In this document: positions 1-10,499 of the stretch, piece by piece
How the letters are laid out: every line of letters begins with the position of its first letter
Numbering within the stretch: position 1 is the first letter of the stretch
Origin: Monocercomonoides exilis
Lineage: Eukaryota; Preaxostyla; Oxymonadida; Polymastigidae
DNA length: 64,000 nucleotides
Reading direction: 5' to 3'
Assembly (NCBI GenBank): GCA_001643675.2
Contig: LSRY02000019.1
Span: forward strand, 816,001-880,000
The notes under the pieces: generated by a model
Database searches by the model: none
What the model was told of the DNA's origin: nothing
Seen by the model: the letters and a program-made list of their open reading frames with translations, nothing else
Program-made: the position numbers and the translations under genes

Positions 1-1190
1 CAATTGCTGTTGTTGATTTTCAATTATCACGGTTTTGTTCAATCATAGTTTCAACATCATTTGCGTTATCACATAATTATTTCGAAAGAACATTTTTTTT
101 TACAAAATAACACTTCCTTGACAAATATTTATTTATGACTAATGTTTGTTTGTTTAATTTCTTTTGTTTATTAATTTTCTGTTTTATTAGTTTTGATTTC
201 ATTCGGAAAGAGAAACATTGAATTATTTGTTTTGTGGATGATACAAAATAATTGTAGTAATAAGAAATTCTTTGTCTAATAATCAAGAAAGTCTCTATTT
301 TCAAATTGTACAATTTTTTGTTGAGTAATTTATCTGATCGTGGATCATTCAATTTCCCAATTCTTCGAATAACATTTAATAACTTAGAAGAACAATTCTT
401 AACAACATAGGAACAAATTTTGCTCAAGTTTAACATTGCTTCAAAATTATGGAAAAATTGAAAAAAAACTGATCTTTTGATTATTAACTGTTTTCAATTG
501 TTATTATGTGAATTTTTTATCAAATTACAAAATATTAAATGAATATTTATAGATTTTTTGAAATTCCAAAAACAACATAAACGTAACATCAAAAAAAGAA
601 ATAAAATTAAATTGTTCCAATCTTTCATTGAAAATGAAGAAATTCGCTGAAGAACAACAAATAGACTTCAATTTCCAATAATTGAATGAAAAAATGTTCA
701 ATTATCAGAAAAGGAGATTGTAATCGCCAATTTTGTTGAAAATGAAATTGATATAGAATAAAAATAATATTGAATGAAAGATACATGCATTTTCCTTATG
801 CATTTTAATTTCCTAAGTGTGATCACAAGCACTCACCTTTGGGAACCTTCTTCATCCAACAGAAAATTTAATAGAAAAATGTGCTTTCTGATTATCCACA
901 GATGCGTCAAAGCTACATATTGCGGCATATTGAAAATATAGCTGAAATTTAATATAGATATTTTTGTATTCAAAATACACCAAAGTTAAACATTGATTGT
1001 TTATAATATTGTTTTTCGTTGAAAAAATTCATTTTTCATATTCATATATATTTATATATGAAATATTCGTTTTTCACATGTTAATGGGTTTTGATCTTTC
1101 TTGTGATGCAATTTACTGAAGCTATAGAGAAAAAAAATTTCTGTTGCTGCTTTGTCCAACATATTTCATGAAACTGATAGAGCTTGGAAA
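1..1190. other. AT-rich spacer, no supported gene
   Basis: This stretch is very AT-rich with scattered homopolymers. A 119-codon minus-strand reading frame (77-436) has a Lys/Asn/Ile composition typical of chance frames in AT-rich DNA, and I see no domain or splice pattern in it. I found no RNA gene or terminal repeat. Confidence 0.6.
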
Positions 1191-1195
1191 TGGTT

Positions 1196-2162
1196 TTTTG
1201 AAAAAGCTTTTTCGAATAAACAGAAAAAATGTTCATAATGCAGGAAAGATGTGAAAATGAATAGCGAACGAAATAGTTTTATAAATTTCCATTGTTCATC
1301 TTGCCGAATTAAACGATGAGTTTTGCACGGAACTGTATTCAGCTAAAGCAAATGACCTTTTCATAAAATTATGATTGTTATTTTATTCTGTTGGATTGGA
1401 TTAGCTTCAAAACATATTAAAATGTTAACAGACGTGTCTTTCTATACAATTGGTTATTGGAAAAGCGTCATAAGAGTAGTTTGCACAAGGATATGGAATC
1501 AATCGATAAAGAAAATTGGAGGGCTTGGAAAAGTGGTGGAAATAAAAGAGGCAGTATGGAGGAGGAGGAAATTTTCGAGAGGAAAAAAAGGATCTTTTGT
1601 GGACATTCGGTTCAGTGGAAAGAAAAGAAGGTGGAGGCGCAGGGAGGAATTTCGTAATGATTGTGCCCGATCGTTCTAAAGAAACATTAATCCCGATAAT
1701 TAAAAAAATGGATTTTCACAGGTGCAACCATTTATTGTGATGAATGGAAAAGTTATTCTTGCCTCGGAAAATGTAGATACAAGCACTTGACTGTTTGTCA
1801 CAAAAGAAATATAGTCGATCCAATAACAAAGGCGTACACGAATACTGTGAAAGGACTCTGGAGTTATTAAGGGTATTTTTTCCTTTGCCATGGCATCAGA
1901 AAAACATTTTTTGCAGTTTGTTCATCAATGTGGCTTGTTCAACGCAACTTACACGTTAATTTCGAAGATCTTTTTTCTGAATAAATTTGATTTCAGCCTA
2001 AAAATCAGCCCATTATTATTTCTGATCAAAAAGAAATCTAAGAAATTGACGAAGAAGTTCCAGATGCGAATGATATTCTTGTCGTTAATGACGAAAGTGA
2101 AATGGAGGATGATGAATTAGGGGCTGGGGATGGAATGGATGCTTCAGAATATGAAGATAATT
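1196..2162 (+). pseudogene. Merlin-type (IS1016/IS1595-like) transposase remnant, copy A
   Basis: This is a decayed DDE transposase of the Merlin superfamily. An N-terminal zinc-ribbon-like pattern is visible, with C-S-stop-C at 1230-1241 and CSSC at 1293-1304. It is followed by a segment ending FCWIG (from 1371) and by the conserved IGGLGKVVEI core near 1530, which is in the same frame. After a frameshift near 1680 the RS-K-TLIPII motif and then IYCDEWKSY (second catalytic Asp at 1739-1741) follow, and the equivalent of the VNHSKNFVDP motif is seen about 20 codons later. The first catalytic Asp is replaced by Lys (VEIKE) and the terminal Glu by Lys (TVKGLW, 1850-1852). An acidic tail (EIDEEVPDAND, near 2045-2160) matches that of copy C. 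Several in-frame stops and at least two frameshifts make it non-functional. The family call rests on motif order; the boundaries are approximate and no flanking target duplication was found. Confidence 0.75.
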
Positions 2163-3294
2163 AATTGTTCACAATAAACAATTAAACGGAATATTTTCAT
2201 GTTGCCTTTTGATATTTCTTAATAATATTTCACTATTCCTACTTCAATTTACACAAATCACTTTTCAATCATGAAACCTTTATGAAACACCGATTTTTGA
2301 AATTCCGCTACGTTTATAATTTGTTAGTTTTGCAATTAAAAACATGTAACATTCAAGCAATTTTCACGAAAGAAGCTTTATTGACAAAAAATATTCTAAT
2401 GATGTTTTCATTGATAAAAATCACATTTATACGGAACGATGTGATCAATTTTTATATTTTTCAACTTAAACAAATTTTTTTATATTTGAATATAGAAAGT
2501 GAAATATAATCACATTTCTATATAAATTGGAGGAAAATATGGACTTTCAAGCTTTTTATGCACAAAGCACGAAATAATTGATTCACTTATAACACTATTA
2601 ATCTTTAATAGATTTCAAATAAATTTGATTTTCATTTTTGAAAGCAAACGCCATTGATATGATAACATTATGTTGTGTGACATCACATGTATTTCAAAAA
2701 ATAAACCCATTTTTTTTAAATTTTTTGATCACAAACAGTTCATCTTCGATGCATAATTATTCAATGATAATTCCTGAAGACAAATACATTGTCCCATTTG
2801 TGTGATGAAATGCGTACAAAGCACGAATTACAAATTCTATTAACATATGGATGATTTTTTATCAAAAAATTCCCACAAAAAAAATTGTTCAAATAAATCA
2901 ATTATTTCTATTCTGTTCGGAATAATGCTTAATTGAGAGATAAACTCCACACAAAGGTGAAGACGAGTCCGAGCGAACGCCGAAAGCGAGACAGGCTCCA
3001 ACAAACTTGTTTCATTAAACAATAACTCGAAAATCATGGTTTCAAAAACAAAAAGAATAATACGTAATTATTAAACTCTATGAAAATCCAGATCTGTGAT
3101 TTTAAAAATTACATAATGGTTAGCTTCTTTCTGATTTCGTTTTTCAAAAATATATTTCTTAAATTTGAGATGAAGAAGTTTTGCTTCGAGTGGAAATTGA
3201 ACATGAAGAAACTGGAAAAATCAAAAAAAATTGTCAGAAACAATTTTGAGGAGGAAATACACAAAAAGGAGAAGGAAGAGTGAAGTTTTAAAAA
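2163..3294. other. AT-rich spacer with one dispersed repeat
   Basis: No gene is supported here. The segment around 2500-2810 is related to 23240-23560 (listed separately). Short frames at 2282-2509, 2840-3037 and 3080-3283 have no recognisable features. Confidence 0.5.
2523..2810 (+). repeat. Dispersed AT-rich repeat, copy 1
   Basis: The block containing GACTTTCAAGC, then GCACAAAGCAC, then about 150 bases later CCCATTTTT and CCTGAAG.CAAATA is found again at 23275-23550 in the same order and spacing, with moderate divergence. It looks like an old interspersed repeat, possibly a solo end or short non-autonomous element. I see no clear terminal repeats or coding capacity. Confidence 0.45.
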
Positions 3295-3600
3295 TTATGC
3301 ATGTTTGGTTGAAGCAGAGAAGACAGTTGCGAGAATATTGATGAAGATACCGAATAAGATAGCAATAGTGAAGATAAAGATAATTGAGTTGAAGAATGTT
3401 GAGTTGAGAAAGATTTTGATAAGCAAAAAGTGATGGAAAATCAATTGATGATGAAGCTTTGTGAATGTTTGTAGATTTCCATTAAGAGGGAAGATGTCAT
3501 AAAGAAGTGAATTCAATGTTTTCATGATCGTGAAGTTCATTTTCAGTTTTTCTTTGATTTTCATTATCTTTTCTATTTCTTTCTTCTCGTTTCTTACCTG
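3295..3600 (-). CDS. Hypothetical small membrane ORF (doubtful)
   Basis: A minus-strand frame of about 100 codons from an internal ATG (near 3603) has a basic N-terminal half (Lys/Glu-rich) and a C-terminal hydrophobic helix of about 22 residues (FNSIIFIFTIAILFGIFINI). I recognise no family. The surrounding DNA is transposon-rich and AT-rich, in which Phe/Ile-rich hydrophobic frames arise by chance, so this may not be a gene. Confidence 0.15.
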   Translation of the reverse strand, partial: QVRNEKKEIEKIMKIKEKLKMNFTIMKTLNSLLYDIFPLNGNLQTFTKLHHQLIFHHFLLIKIFLNSTFFNSIIFIFTIAILFGIFINILATVFSASTKHA

Positions 3601-3928
3601 CATTTTTTTTTTCTTTTCATTATCTTTTTCACTTGTAGTTGCACTTGAGTATGGGATACATCTTTCCACTAAAACTTCACAAATTAATTAATGATGGTAT
3701 GTTGTTGATGAAAATGTTGTTTTTTCAAAGTATAAAACATCAATATGAATCAAAAAATAAAAACTATACTGAATCGTTATTAAGAAATACTGAAGAACAT
3801 GAAGTTGTCGGTGATAATGAATTCAATCTATTTCTTTGTTTTTCCAAATCCTTCGAATTAACTTCTTTTTTTAACTTTATGCTTTCTGATATTTTCAACT
3901 TGCAACTCAGCAAATATATAAATAAATT

Positions 3929-4167
3929 GTTCAATTTTTTTTTGAAAAGTTCCTTTTGTTTTATTACATTTAAAATAAAAATTTCATTTTTCAATCAAAT
4001 TTCTGTTTCCACTCACGAATTTTCACTGAAAAGTATGAAATAGCATTATCAAGTTTTAACATCTATTCTAATGTAGTTTCGTTTGTGGAAACAGAATTTT
4101 GATTGAAATATGAAATTTTTATTCTATTTGTAAAAAAACAAAAAAATGTTTTCAAAAAAATTTAGAC
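3929..4167. mobile_element. MITE A, AWWT family (GTTC/GTCT end type)
   Basis: This is a 239-bp short element with long terminal inverted repeats. The left end GTTCAATTTTTTTTTGAAAA pairs with the right end TTTTCAAAAAAATTTAGAC, and the arms continue inward through the family-conserved core AAATTTCTGTTTCCACTCAC, mirrored near 4080. Flanks are AATT on the left and AGTT on the right, an imperfect 4-bp target duplication. It has no coding capacity, and its inner arms are shared with the elements at 13888, 23910, 29401 and 33832. Confidence 0.75.
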
Positions 4168-4185
4168 AGTTAATTTTTTGACACA

Positions 4186-4222
4186 ATTTGTCATTGACAG
4201 TCACTGACGGTCACTGACATAA
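4186..4222 (+). repeat. Short tandem repeat, unit about 11 bp
   Basis: The motif TGACAGTCAC / TGACGGTCAC is repeated just outside the right end of MITE A, giving GTCATTGACAGTCACTGACG and one further unit. It is too short to assign a role. Confidence 0.5.
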
Positions 4223-4756
4223 GAGAAAAAACGACAAAATATTACAGATGCTGTCAATAAATTTTTTACAAAGTGCTTCAAAAAGACTTTAAAAGTTTTC
4301 GCTATCATTTGTTTTATTTTTATCAAATACAATTTTATTTATTTTAAAAAAAAATTTTTTTTGTGACAGACGAGACTTCAAGTGATTTGTCAGGTCATAG
4401 AGGAATAGTTTTATTATTGACCTCCATCTATTTGATTTTCAATTTGCAGTGACTCTTTATCAAAAAAAAAAAAACCCATATTTGAAATAATTACCTCCAT
4501 ATTGTATACAACCATCTTTTCGATATTACAGACAAAATTGTATTTTATTTACTTTCCTATGATAATAACTGAAGAATTAACCGACAATTTTTGTTTATTA
4601 TTTTTTATTTTTATTCAATTTTAATTTTTATTTTCAATTTACTAAAAATGGAAATTAAATTTTGCAAAGAAGAGATTTAAAAAATTGGTTGTCAGTGAAT
4701 CACAAATGATGTCAAATGGAAATAACATACCAGTTCTTGACATATTGTTATCGATG

Positions 4757-5490
4757 AGATGTATTAAAAAGGCATTTAAATGCTGTTAATGTGAAAAATT
4801 GATGAATCTTACCATTCAAAAGCCTAAAAGCGATTATTATATCTTTAAATGTTCCTCATGTGGATAAGAATTCAGTTGGAATTAAGAATTTTTGTTTTCT
4901 GATTTCAATATCACCATTTTGCACGATGTCACTGTTTTATCATTTTTGGTACAAGCATTCCGTTGATGAAATTGTTGCTGAAACAGAAATTTCAGAAAGT
5001 GCAGTTTTGAAGTTTTTCGGAAAGATTACGTAACTCTTGTTATTATTTTGAATCTTTTGATTTTGAAAAAAATTGGAAAGAATAGAAAAGTGGAAATGGA
5101 TGAAACATTGATTCATAAAAGAAAAAAATGGAGAAGGCAGAGTGAAAGAGCAACAGTGGTTGTGGGGTGCAGTTGAAAGGAAATTGGAGGTTAAATCACA
5201 AAAATTGAGACTTGAATTAGTTCCTGACAGAAAAGAAGACACATAATTATATTTCATTAAGAAAAACATTGACATCTCAGCAGAAATCTATAGCGATAAA
5301 TGGTCTGCTTATAGTGGAATTAAACAATGTGAATATACGCATTACAGAATAAATCATTCAGAGCATTTTTCTGATCCAGCTGATGAAACAGTACATTCAC
5401 AAACCATTGAGAGTATGTGGTCACATTTGAATCTTCATCTTCCATTTAGAGGTAGAACTAATGAAAAAACAAAAGAATGCTCCCTCGAAT
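4757..5490 (+). pseudogene. Merlin-type transposase remnant, copy B (catalytic residues retained)
   Basis: This is a decayed Merlin-superfamily DDE transposase. A zinc-ribbon-like start shows CC-stop-C (4781-4792) and CSSC (from 4850). After a frameshift comes a segment ending SAVLKFFGKIT. The first catalytic motif EMDET (Asp at 5099-5101) is intact. Then a frameshift leads to GAVERK, and another to IYSDKWSAYSGIK (second Asp at 5295-5297), followed by the YRINHSEHFSDP motif and TIESMW (Glu at 5409-5411). All three catalytic acidic residues are therefore present, unlike in copies A and C, but at least three frameshifts and internal stops inactivate it. A poly-A tract lies just downstream. No terminal inverted repeat was recognised. 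Confidence 0.78.
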
Positions 5491-5548
5491 TTTAATACAG
5501 ATGTAATAATAATGGTACGTTCTTCAGTTTTCTCAACTATATTTCGAA

Positions 5549-5574
5549 AAAAAAAAAAAAAAAAAAAAAAAAAT

Positions 5575-5601
<27 letters not shown>
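5549..5601 (+). repeat. Poly-A tract
   Basis: Two A homopolymers separated by a single T form a run of about 53 bases directly after the Merlin copy B remnant. It is simple-sequence DNA, and the length may be affected by assembly error. Confidence 0.85.
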
Positions 5602-5605
<4 letters not shown>

Positions 5606-5664
5606 AATTTTCAGTAAAAAGTGCTCATCCATTTTTCCTTCACAAATTTAAAAATCTTCAATAA

Positions 5665-6684
5665 AAAACTTCATTTTTAACATACTAAATAATACTATTT
5701 ATTTTCTTATCAAAAAAATAAATAATTAAAAATATATATCCACATTTTTGTTTATTTCAAAAACAATTACTTCCATTTTTTGACTTGATCAATTATCAAA
5801 ATAGTATTCTCAATAATTCAAATCACGAACAATAATCACAAAAATACAACTTTAAAACTTATATCAACACAAAATACATTTTTCAAAAAAACTATAAATA
5901 TTAATATTATTAATCCAAAACACTTTCTATTCAATTCAAAAATGTGAATAAATATAAATTACCATTATTCATTTCAGTTTTCAACAATATCTTTCAAAAA
6001 TATTCAATTTGAAAAGGGATTGAAATGGAAAACATTAACTTTGATTTATAACAAAAATATATTTGCCTAAGAAAAAATACATTTTTGTCAAAAAAGAATA
6101 AAAAATGTTAATAAAAATCTAGATATATTCTGTTTACTGTTGTCTTTCAAATAATTACTGTTTTTACAAAATAAAAATTATATTTATTCAAATGTTAAAT
6201 ATTTAATTTCAATTTTTAATTTTAATTTGGTATTTTGGTGAAAATATATTTTCCATTTTCAAAGAAAACAAAATTTATCACACAACGTTTATAATAGATA
6301 TGTTGAATATATTGTTCGAATACGTTTTTTGCAAAATTGAATGATTTTGTTTCTTTTGAAGTTAATTTTTTTAACAAAATTTGTGAATGAAATTTAAAAT
6401 ATCGAGATGGTTATTTTAGAATATATTAATTTTTGTTGTTATAATAATATTTTTTTAATTATCTCTATGAAGAGCTTAAGTTTTTTTGTTATTCTCATAA
6501 ATAAAAGAAAAAATTTGTGTTTTGCAAAGAAAATAAATGAACGAACGTTTTTGTTTTTTGAGGTGGAAAACAACAACGTTTTTTTTCTGAAATAAAAGAT
6601 AAATTTGAAAGTTATATAAATCATTAGTTTATCATTCTTAAGAAGAATGTTATTATTTAAATAGAATTTGTTTGACAGTCACTT
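5665..6684. other. AT-rich spacer, nothing recognised
   Basis: About 1 kb of strongly AT-rich DNA. Overlapping 60-codon frames on both strands near 6407-6624 are the expected by-product of AT-rich repeats. No RNA gene, terminal repeat or conserved motif was seen. Confidence 0.55.
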
Positions 6685-8090
6685 GTGAAAGGAAAAAAAA
6701 GACATCAATTTCAAATCCGAAGATCACAAAACATTGAAGAAGCTTTTTCAAAAAAAATGACCATGCGATTACAATCGATCTTTCTCAAGCCCACTTTCTT
6801 ATCACGGTGCACCAAGACTTCACCCCATTTATTAGTGTCAAATTCAGAGAGGACACATACGATTTCAAAGGAAAGCCCTTCGGCTACAAAGACGCGCGCC
6901 GCATTTTCACACGCGTTATGAGAAAGGTCACTCAGTAAATACGAAAAAGATGGGGCCTGCGCTGCCTAGCTCACTTTGACGATATCGAACTGCTTCATCA
7001 AGACCCAAACAAGCTTCAGACAGCAACGAAAGAGATAACCGCATGGCTTGGAAGGCTTGGACTGTTGGTCAACTTCGACATGAGCAGGCTACAGACGAGA
7101 CAGACATTCGACTATCTGGGATAGATGAGGAGGACGAAGAAAGGTACAGTCAGCTTGGAACAAGAGAGATGCAGGTCTCTGAGGAAGGAGTGCAAACGGT
7201 GGATGAGGCTTGTAAGGAGAAACGCGGAAGTCCGGATCAGGAGCTTTGCATCGTTTGGAGGTCTTATCAGCGCAACACGGTTCGTCATGAGAGACACTTC
7301 GCTTCAAATGAACAGACTATACCAGGCCCTCAACAGAGCTGTGACGAAGGAACGATGGAATGCGACGATGAGAGTCAACCCCTCTATCATCAAACAAATA
7401 TATGGATGGAAGAAAAGACTAACCAAGAAGGAACAAAGGCCATGGATATCATTCGCAGCCCCCCTGGCGGTTCTTACTAAGGATGCGGCACCCCGGGCTT
7501 GTGGTTCCACGCTAAGGATCAATGGAGACTTGTTTCACTTTCACCAACCTTTCAACAAGGCCTTTTTCAGCCAATCCTCCAACTTCAAGGAGATGTTGGC
7601 TGTCTTAATGTCCCTCAAGCACTTCCTCCCACTTATCCTTGGGCGCCACATACACACAATCTTGCCAAGATCAGACAACACGACAGTGGTCTTCGACATC
7701 ACTCGCTGGGCAGAGGGAACGAATCTCCTTTCTCTACTAAGGAAAATACGACAAATGACATGAGAACGGAACATTCAGATGGGAGCGGTTCACCTCCAGG
7801 GAGTAAAGAACGAGACCGCGGACTCCTTATCAAGACTCCAGCGTGCAGGAGATTACGAGATCACATGCAAAGCGCTTAAACATCAAGAAAGAATCTCAGA
7901 CGTGAACATCGAGATGAACGCCTTCGCAAGCGAAAGGAATATTACATCAGATGCCTTGCTTAGACCAAGATGCACAGGAGATAAAGAAATTTCAATTAAA
8001 GTGATGGAGAATCAAGAGCAACAATCGAACAGAGGCTTGATCAATATTTTTTTCGTGAACGAGAATATCACAATACAAATAAACAGATAA
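6685..8090 (+). pseudogene. DIRS-type retrotransposon RT/RNase H remnant
   Basis: This is the reverse transcriptase to RNase H region of a DIRS-like (tyrosine-recombinase class) retrotransposon. The RT shows AITIDLSQAHF, then GKPFGYKDARRIFTRVMRKV and the active site AHFDDIELLHQD (HFDD at 6972-6983, where YxDD is usual), then GLLVNF. RNase H follows with KDAAPRACGSTL (Asp near 7482), SDNTTVVFDI (7671) and GVKNETADSLSRL (7810-7838), then GDYEI and an FASERN segment as in DIRS elements. Its frame is broken by a likely one-base slip in the A run near 6750, TAA at 6936, TAG at 7122 and TGA at 7761. No gag-like part, tyrosine recombinase or split terminal repeats are visible, so it is a truncated dead copy. 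Its base composition is much richer in GC than the flanks, consistent with a younger insertion. Confidence 0.82.
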
Positions 8091-8656
8091 TGAGAAATAA
8101 TTCTTATTTCAGAGGTTGATTTTCATTCACTTTTATGTTGAGGAAATAGAATTGGTTCATTCACTGATTCCTATGTTTTTATCTATCTTGATGAAGATTT
8201 TAATTGTTCAATGAGAGATTGTTCATATTTCTTTTATATTCAAAGATCCTAATTTGGAATTCAATGATGTTTGCCATGAACACTTAAATCGAGATCTGGA
8301 GGAGTGTATTGGATATTTTGAAAATCTGAACAAAATCACAATCTCTTTGAGTAGTTTTCCCTCTTTGATAGTTTTAAATTGCAAGATTATAAGAGCTGTT
8401 CAAAAAAGGGAAAGAACTTATAATAATCAAAGAATTGAATAATCGAAAAACCACAATAAATTTCATTAAGAGTGTATTTCAGAATAAAACAATTAACATG
8501 TTCTTATCAACTCCTATCCTTTCCCCATATGGTGCGATATATAATACTTCAGGCAATTTCATAAATAAATTTCGAACTGTAGCTCAACTTTTTGAGATCA
8601 AAAAGAACAAATTAAACATATTTGATTTATAAAATATTTGTGAAAAATAAACAATT
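8091..8656. other. Spacer, no supported gene
   Basis: AT-rich DNA between the DIRS remnant and the foldback element. Short frames here (8254-8442, 8435-8632) have no recognisable features. Confidence 0.5.
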
Positions 8657-9053
8657 CAGATATCACATACAATACCGGACATCGCACAAAATACCGGACA
8701 AGATCGATTTCACAACAACTGCAAAAGGAATAATGCTGACAATTTTCCTCAAAACATACCTCGTCAATGAAAGCTCACATGATATACAAGACTTTCAAAA
8801 CCGCTTTATTTATGCTCAGAAAATAATAATTATGAAAATCTCTGAGAAATAGGATTTTGAGTTACTCCGAGATATAAATAATAATTTTTTCTGAGCATAA
8901 ACGAGGAAGTTTTGAAAGTTTGACATTTTAAATGAGTATGTATTGATGAGATATATTTTGAGGAAAATTGTCAGAATTATTCCTCTTGCGGTTATTGAGT
9001 TATCGATCTTGTCCGGCATTTTGTGCGATGTCCGGTATTTTATGCGATATCTG
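8657..9053. mobile_element. Foldback element with long inverted repeats
   Basis: This is a 397-bp element whose two halves are inverted copies. The left arm starts CAGATATCACATACAATACC and the right arm, read in reverse, starts CAGATATCGCATAAAATACC. The arms extend for roughly 180 bases with moderate divergence, meeting near 8850. Within each arm end the unit CGCA-AAAATACCGGACA is present twice in tandem, giving each terminus a repeated binding-site-like structure. No target duplication is obvious and no coding capacity is present. It is likely a non-autonomous DNA transposon, but I cannot assign a superfamily. Confidence 0.75.
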
Positions 9054-9204
9054 TATGTGTCGATCACATTCATTATTTGAAACAAATATGAAATTTTGAT
9101 TTATTCAGAAATTGAAGAATAATATTTAAAGATGTTTTGAAACACAGTTTATAAGCCTTGTTCAAAATTTTTGTTATTAAAAATCAATATTTCATTTATT
9201 CAAA

Positions 9205-9206
<2 letters not shown>

Positions 9207-9249
<43 letters not shown>
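9207..9249 (+). repeat. (AAT)n microsatellite
   Basis: About fourteen AAT units in a row, a simple-sequence repeat. Confidence 0.9.
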
Positions 9250-9251
<2 letters not shown>

Positions 9252-9380
9252 GTTGTTTCAAGATATCTTCTAAAAGGTGATACGCTATCTTCGATTTAAT
9301 ATTAATATAAAAACATCATTCTTCTTGAAACCAGAAAATCAAATTTCGAATAATAAATGCAAAAACAAGTCGAAAAATTT

Positions 9381-9452
9381 GGAGATGCCGGGCTTTGATC
9401 CCAGTGCCTCTCGCATGCTAAGCGAACGATCTACCAATTGATCTACATCCCC
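9381..9452 (-). tRNA. tRNA-Ala (anticodon AGC)
   Basis: Read on the minus strand, this 72-base sequence folds as a complete cloverleaf. The acceptor arms GGGGATG and CATCTCC pair. The D arm GATC...GATC encloses AATTGGTA. The anticodon arm TTCGC/GCGAG presents the loop TTAGCAT (AGC, alanine), and the T arm CTGGG/CCCGG closes the loop ATCAAAG. A T run follows downstream on the minus strand, as expected for RNA polymerase III termination. There is no intron and CCA is not encoded. The T loop is slightly unusual (ATCAAAG instead of TTCRANY), so activity is likely but not certain. Confidence 0.9.
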
Positions 9453-9496
9453 TTATATATAGTTGAACTTGTTCGAATTTTCCCTGCCGCACTGAA

Positions 9497-10320
9497 TTGA
9501 TTGAAGAAATACGAATTTTATCTGACTTTTTGAATGTGACTCAATCTCATTGGATGTTCCTCAATCTCTTTATGGTCGACACAGTTATTTTTATGATCAC
9601 AACTTTTGATCATTCATTTTTTTTTTGTTTTCCTTTCAAATACTACCAGAACATGTTCGTCGTTGATGTTTTGATTTGTTGTTGTATTATTGATTGTTTT
9701 TGCATGCGCAACCGATTTTTAAGTTATTTTCAAGTTTGATTCAGTTTTTTAGTGAACTTGTTGTATCGGTTTTTTGTGTTAACAAGTTTTATTTTTAAAG
9801 TGAATCAAACTGTAATCTATTCTTTTTAACTATCAAAAGAATATTTGATTGAATAACTGATGAGTTTTTGTTTTTTGTAAAGGATCCTAAATTTTTTTGG
9901 TTTTCACATTTGTTGTTTGTTTTTTACTCAACACTCAAAAAAAATTTTTTTATATTTTTGTTAATAAATCAAATGAGAAATTAATAAAATATTTTGTTTT
10001 TTGTTATTTTATTCTTTTTCAACTTTTTTTTCAGGAATTTTTAAAAAACAACAAACACTTAAAGAAAAAAGAAAATAGTGAAATGAAACACTAGAAAACG
10101 AATCAATATTATGCAATAATGTTGTTTTTATGAAAAAATTTAAAAGATATTTATTCTCCTTAAATGTTTTTTTTATGATTTTGTTAATTTCAAAAAGTTT
10201 CTGTAAAATAATTATAAAAACATTTTTTCATTTTGTTATAAATACAAATTAATCAAAAAGATTTCCATTTTGATAAAAATAAACCAATAAATATTGATCG
10301 ATCACAACGTCCAAATTAAT
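9497..10320. repeat. Diverged direct repeat, left unit
   Basis: The segment around 9590-9730, with TTTTTATGATCACAA, a TGATC-TTCATTTTTTT block and later TTGATGTTTTGATTTGTTGTTG, matches the order of similar blocks at 10560-10690. It is T-rich on the plus strand. The two units bracket the palindrome array, so the whole 9.5-11.4 kb region could be one element or a tandem duplication. No protein is supported. Confidence 0.4.
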
Positions 10321-10329
10321 AAGTTATGA

Positions 10330-10490
10330 ATGTGATTAAATCACATCGGTATTGTGTCAATCTTGTTGGTACGAGATCGTTCTCGTACCAAAAAGAAAAT
10401 ATTAATACGATATAACTAAAAAAATTCGTATTAGTTCAAGTATAACTTGATTGATTTGACTAAGTCACGAAAATGTGACTCAGTCAAATC
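10330..10490. repeat. Array of five different palindromes
   Basis: Five unrelated self-complementary sequences lie within 161 bases. They are ATGTGATTAAATCACAT (10330-10346), a 26-nt palindrome with arms TTGGTACGAGA (10366-10391), TAATACGA/TCGTATTA arms (10403-10433), TCAAGTATAACTTGA (10436-10450), and 16-bp arms starting GATTTGACTAAG around a 6-base loop (10453-10490, one mismatch). Each could form a hairpin or bind a dimeric protein. The function is unknown. Confidence 0.85.
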
Positions 10491-10499
10491 GATTTTTGT

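Noticed and set aside
77-436. 119-codon minus-strand ORF as a gene
   Set aside because: Lys/Asn/Ile composition, no motif, no similarity to other features here; it fits chance in AT-rich DNA.
5461-5664. 67-codon Lys-rich ORF
   Set aside because: It is the translation of the poly-A tract following the Merlin remnant.
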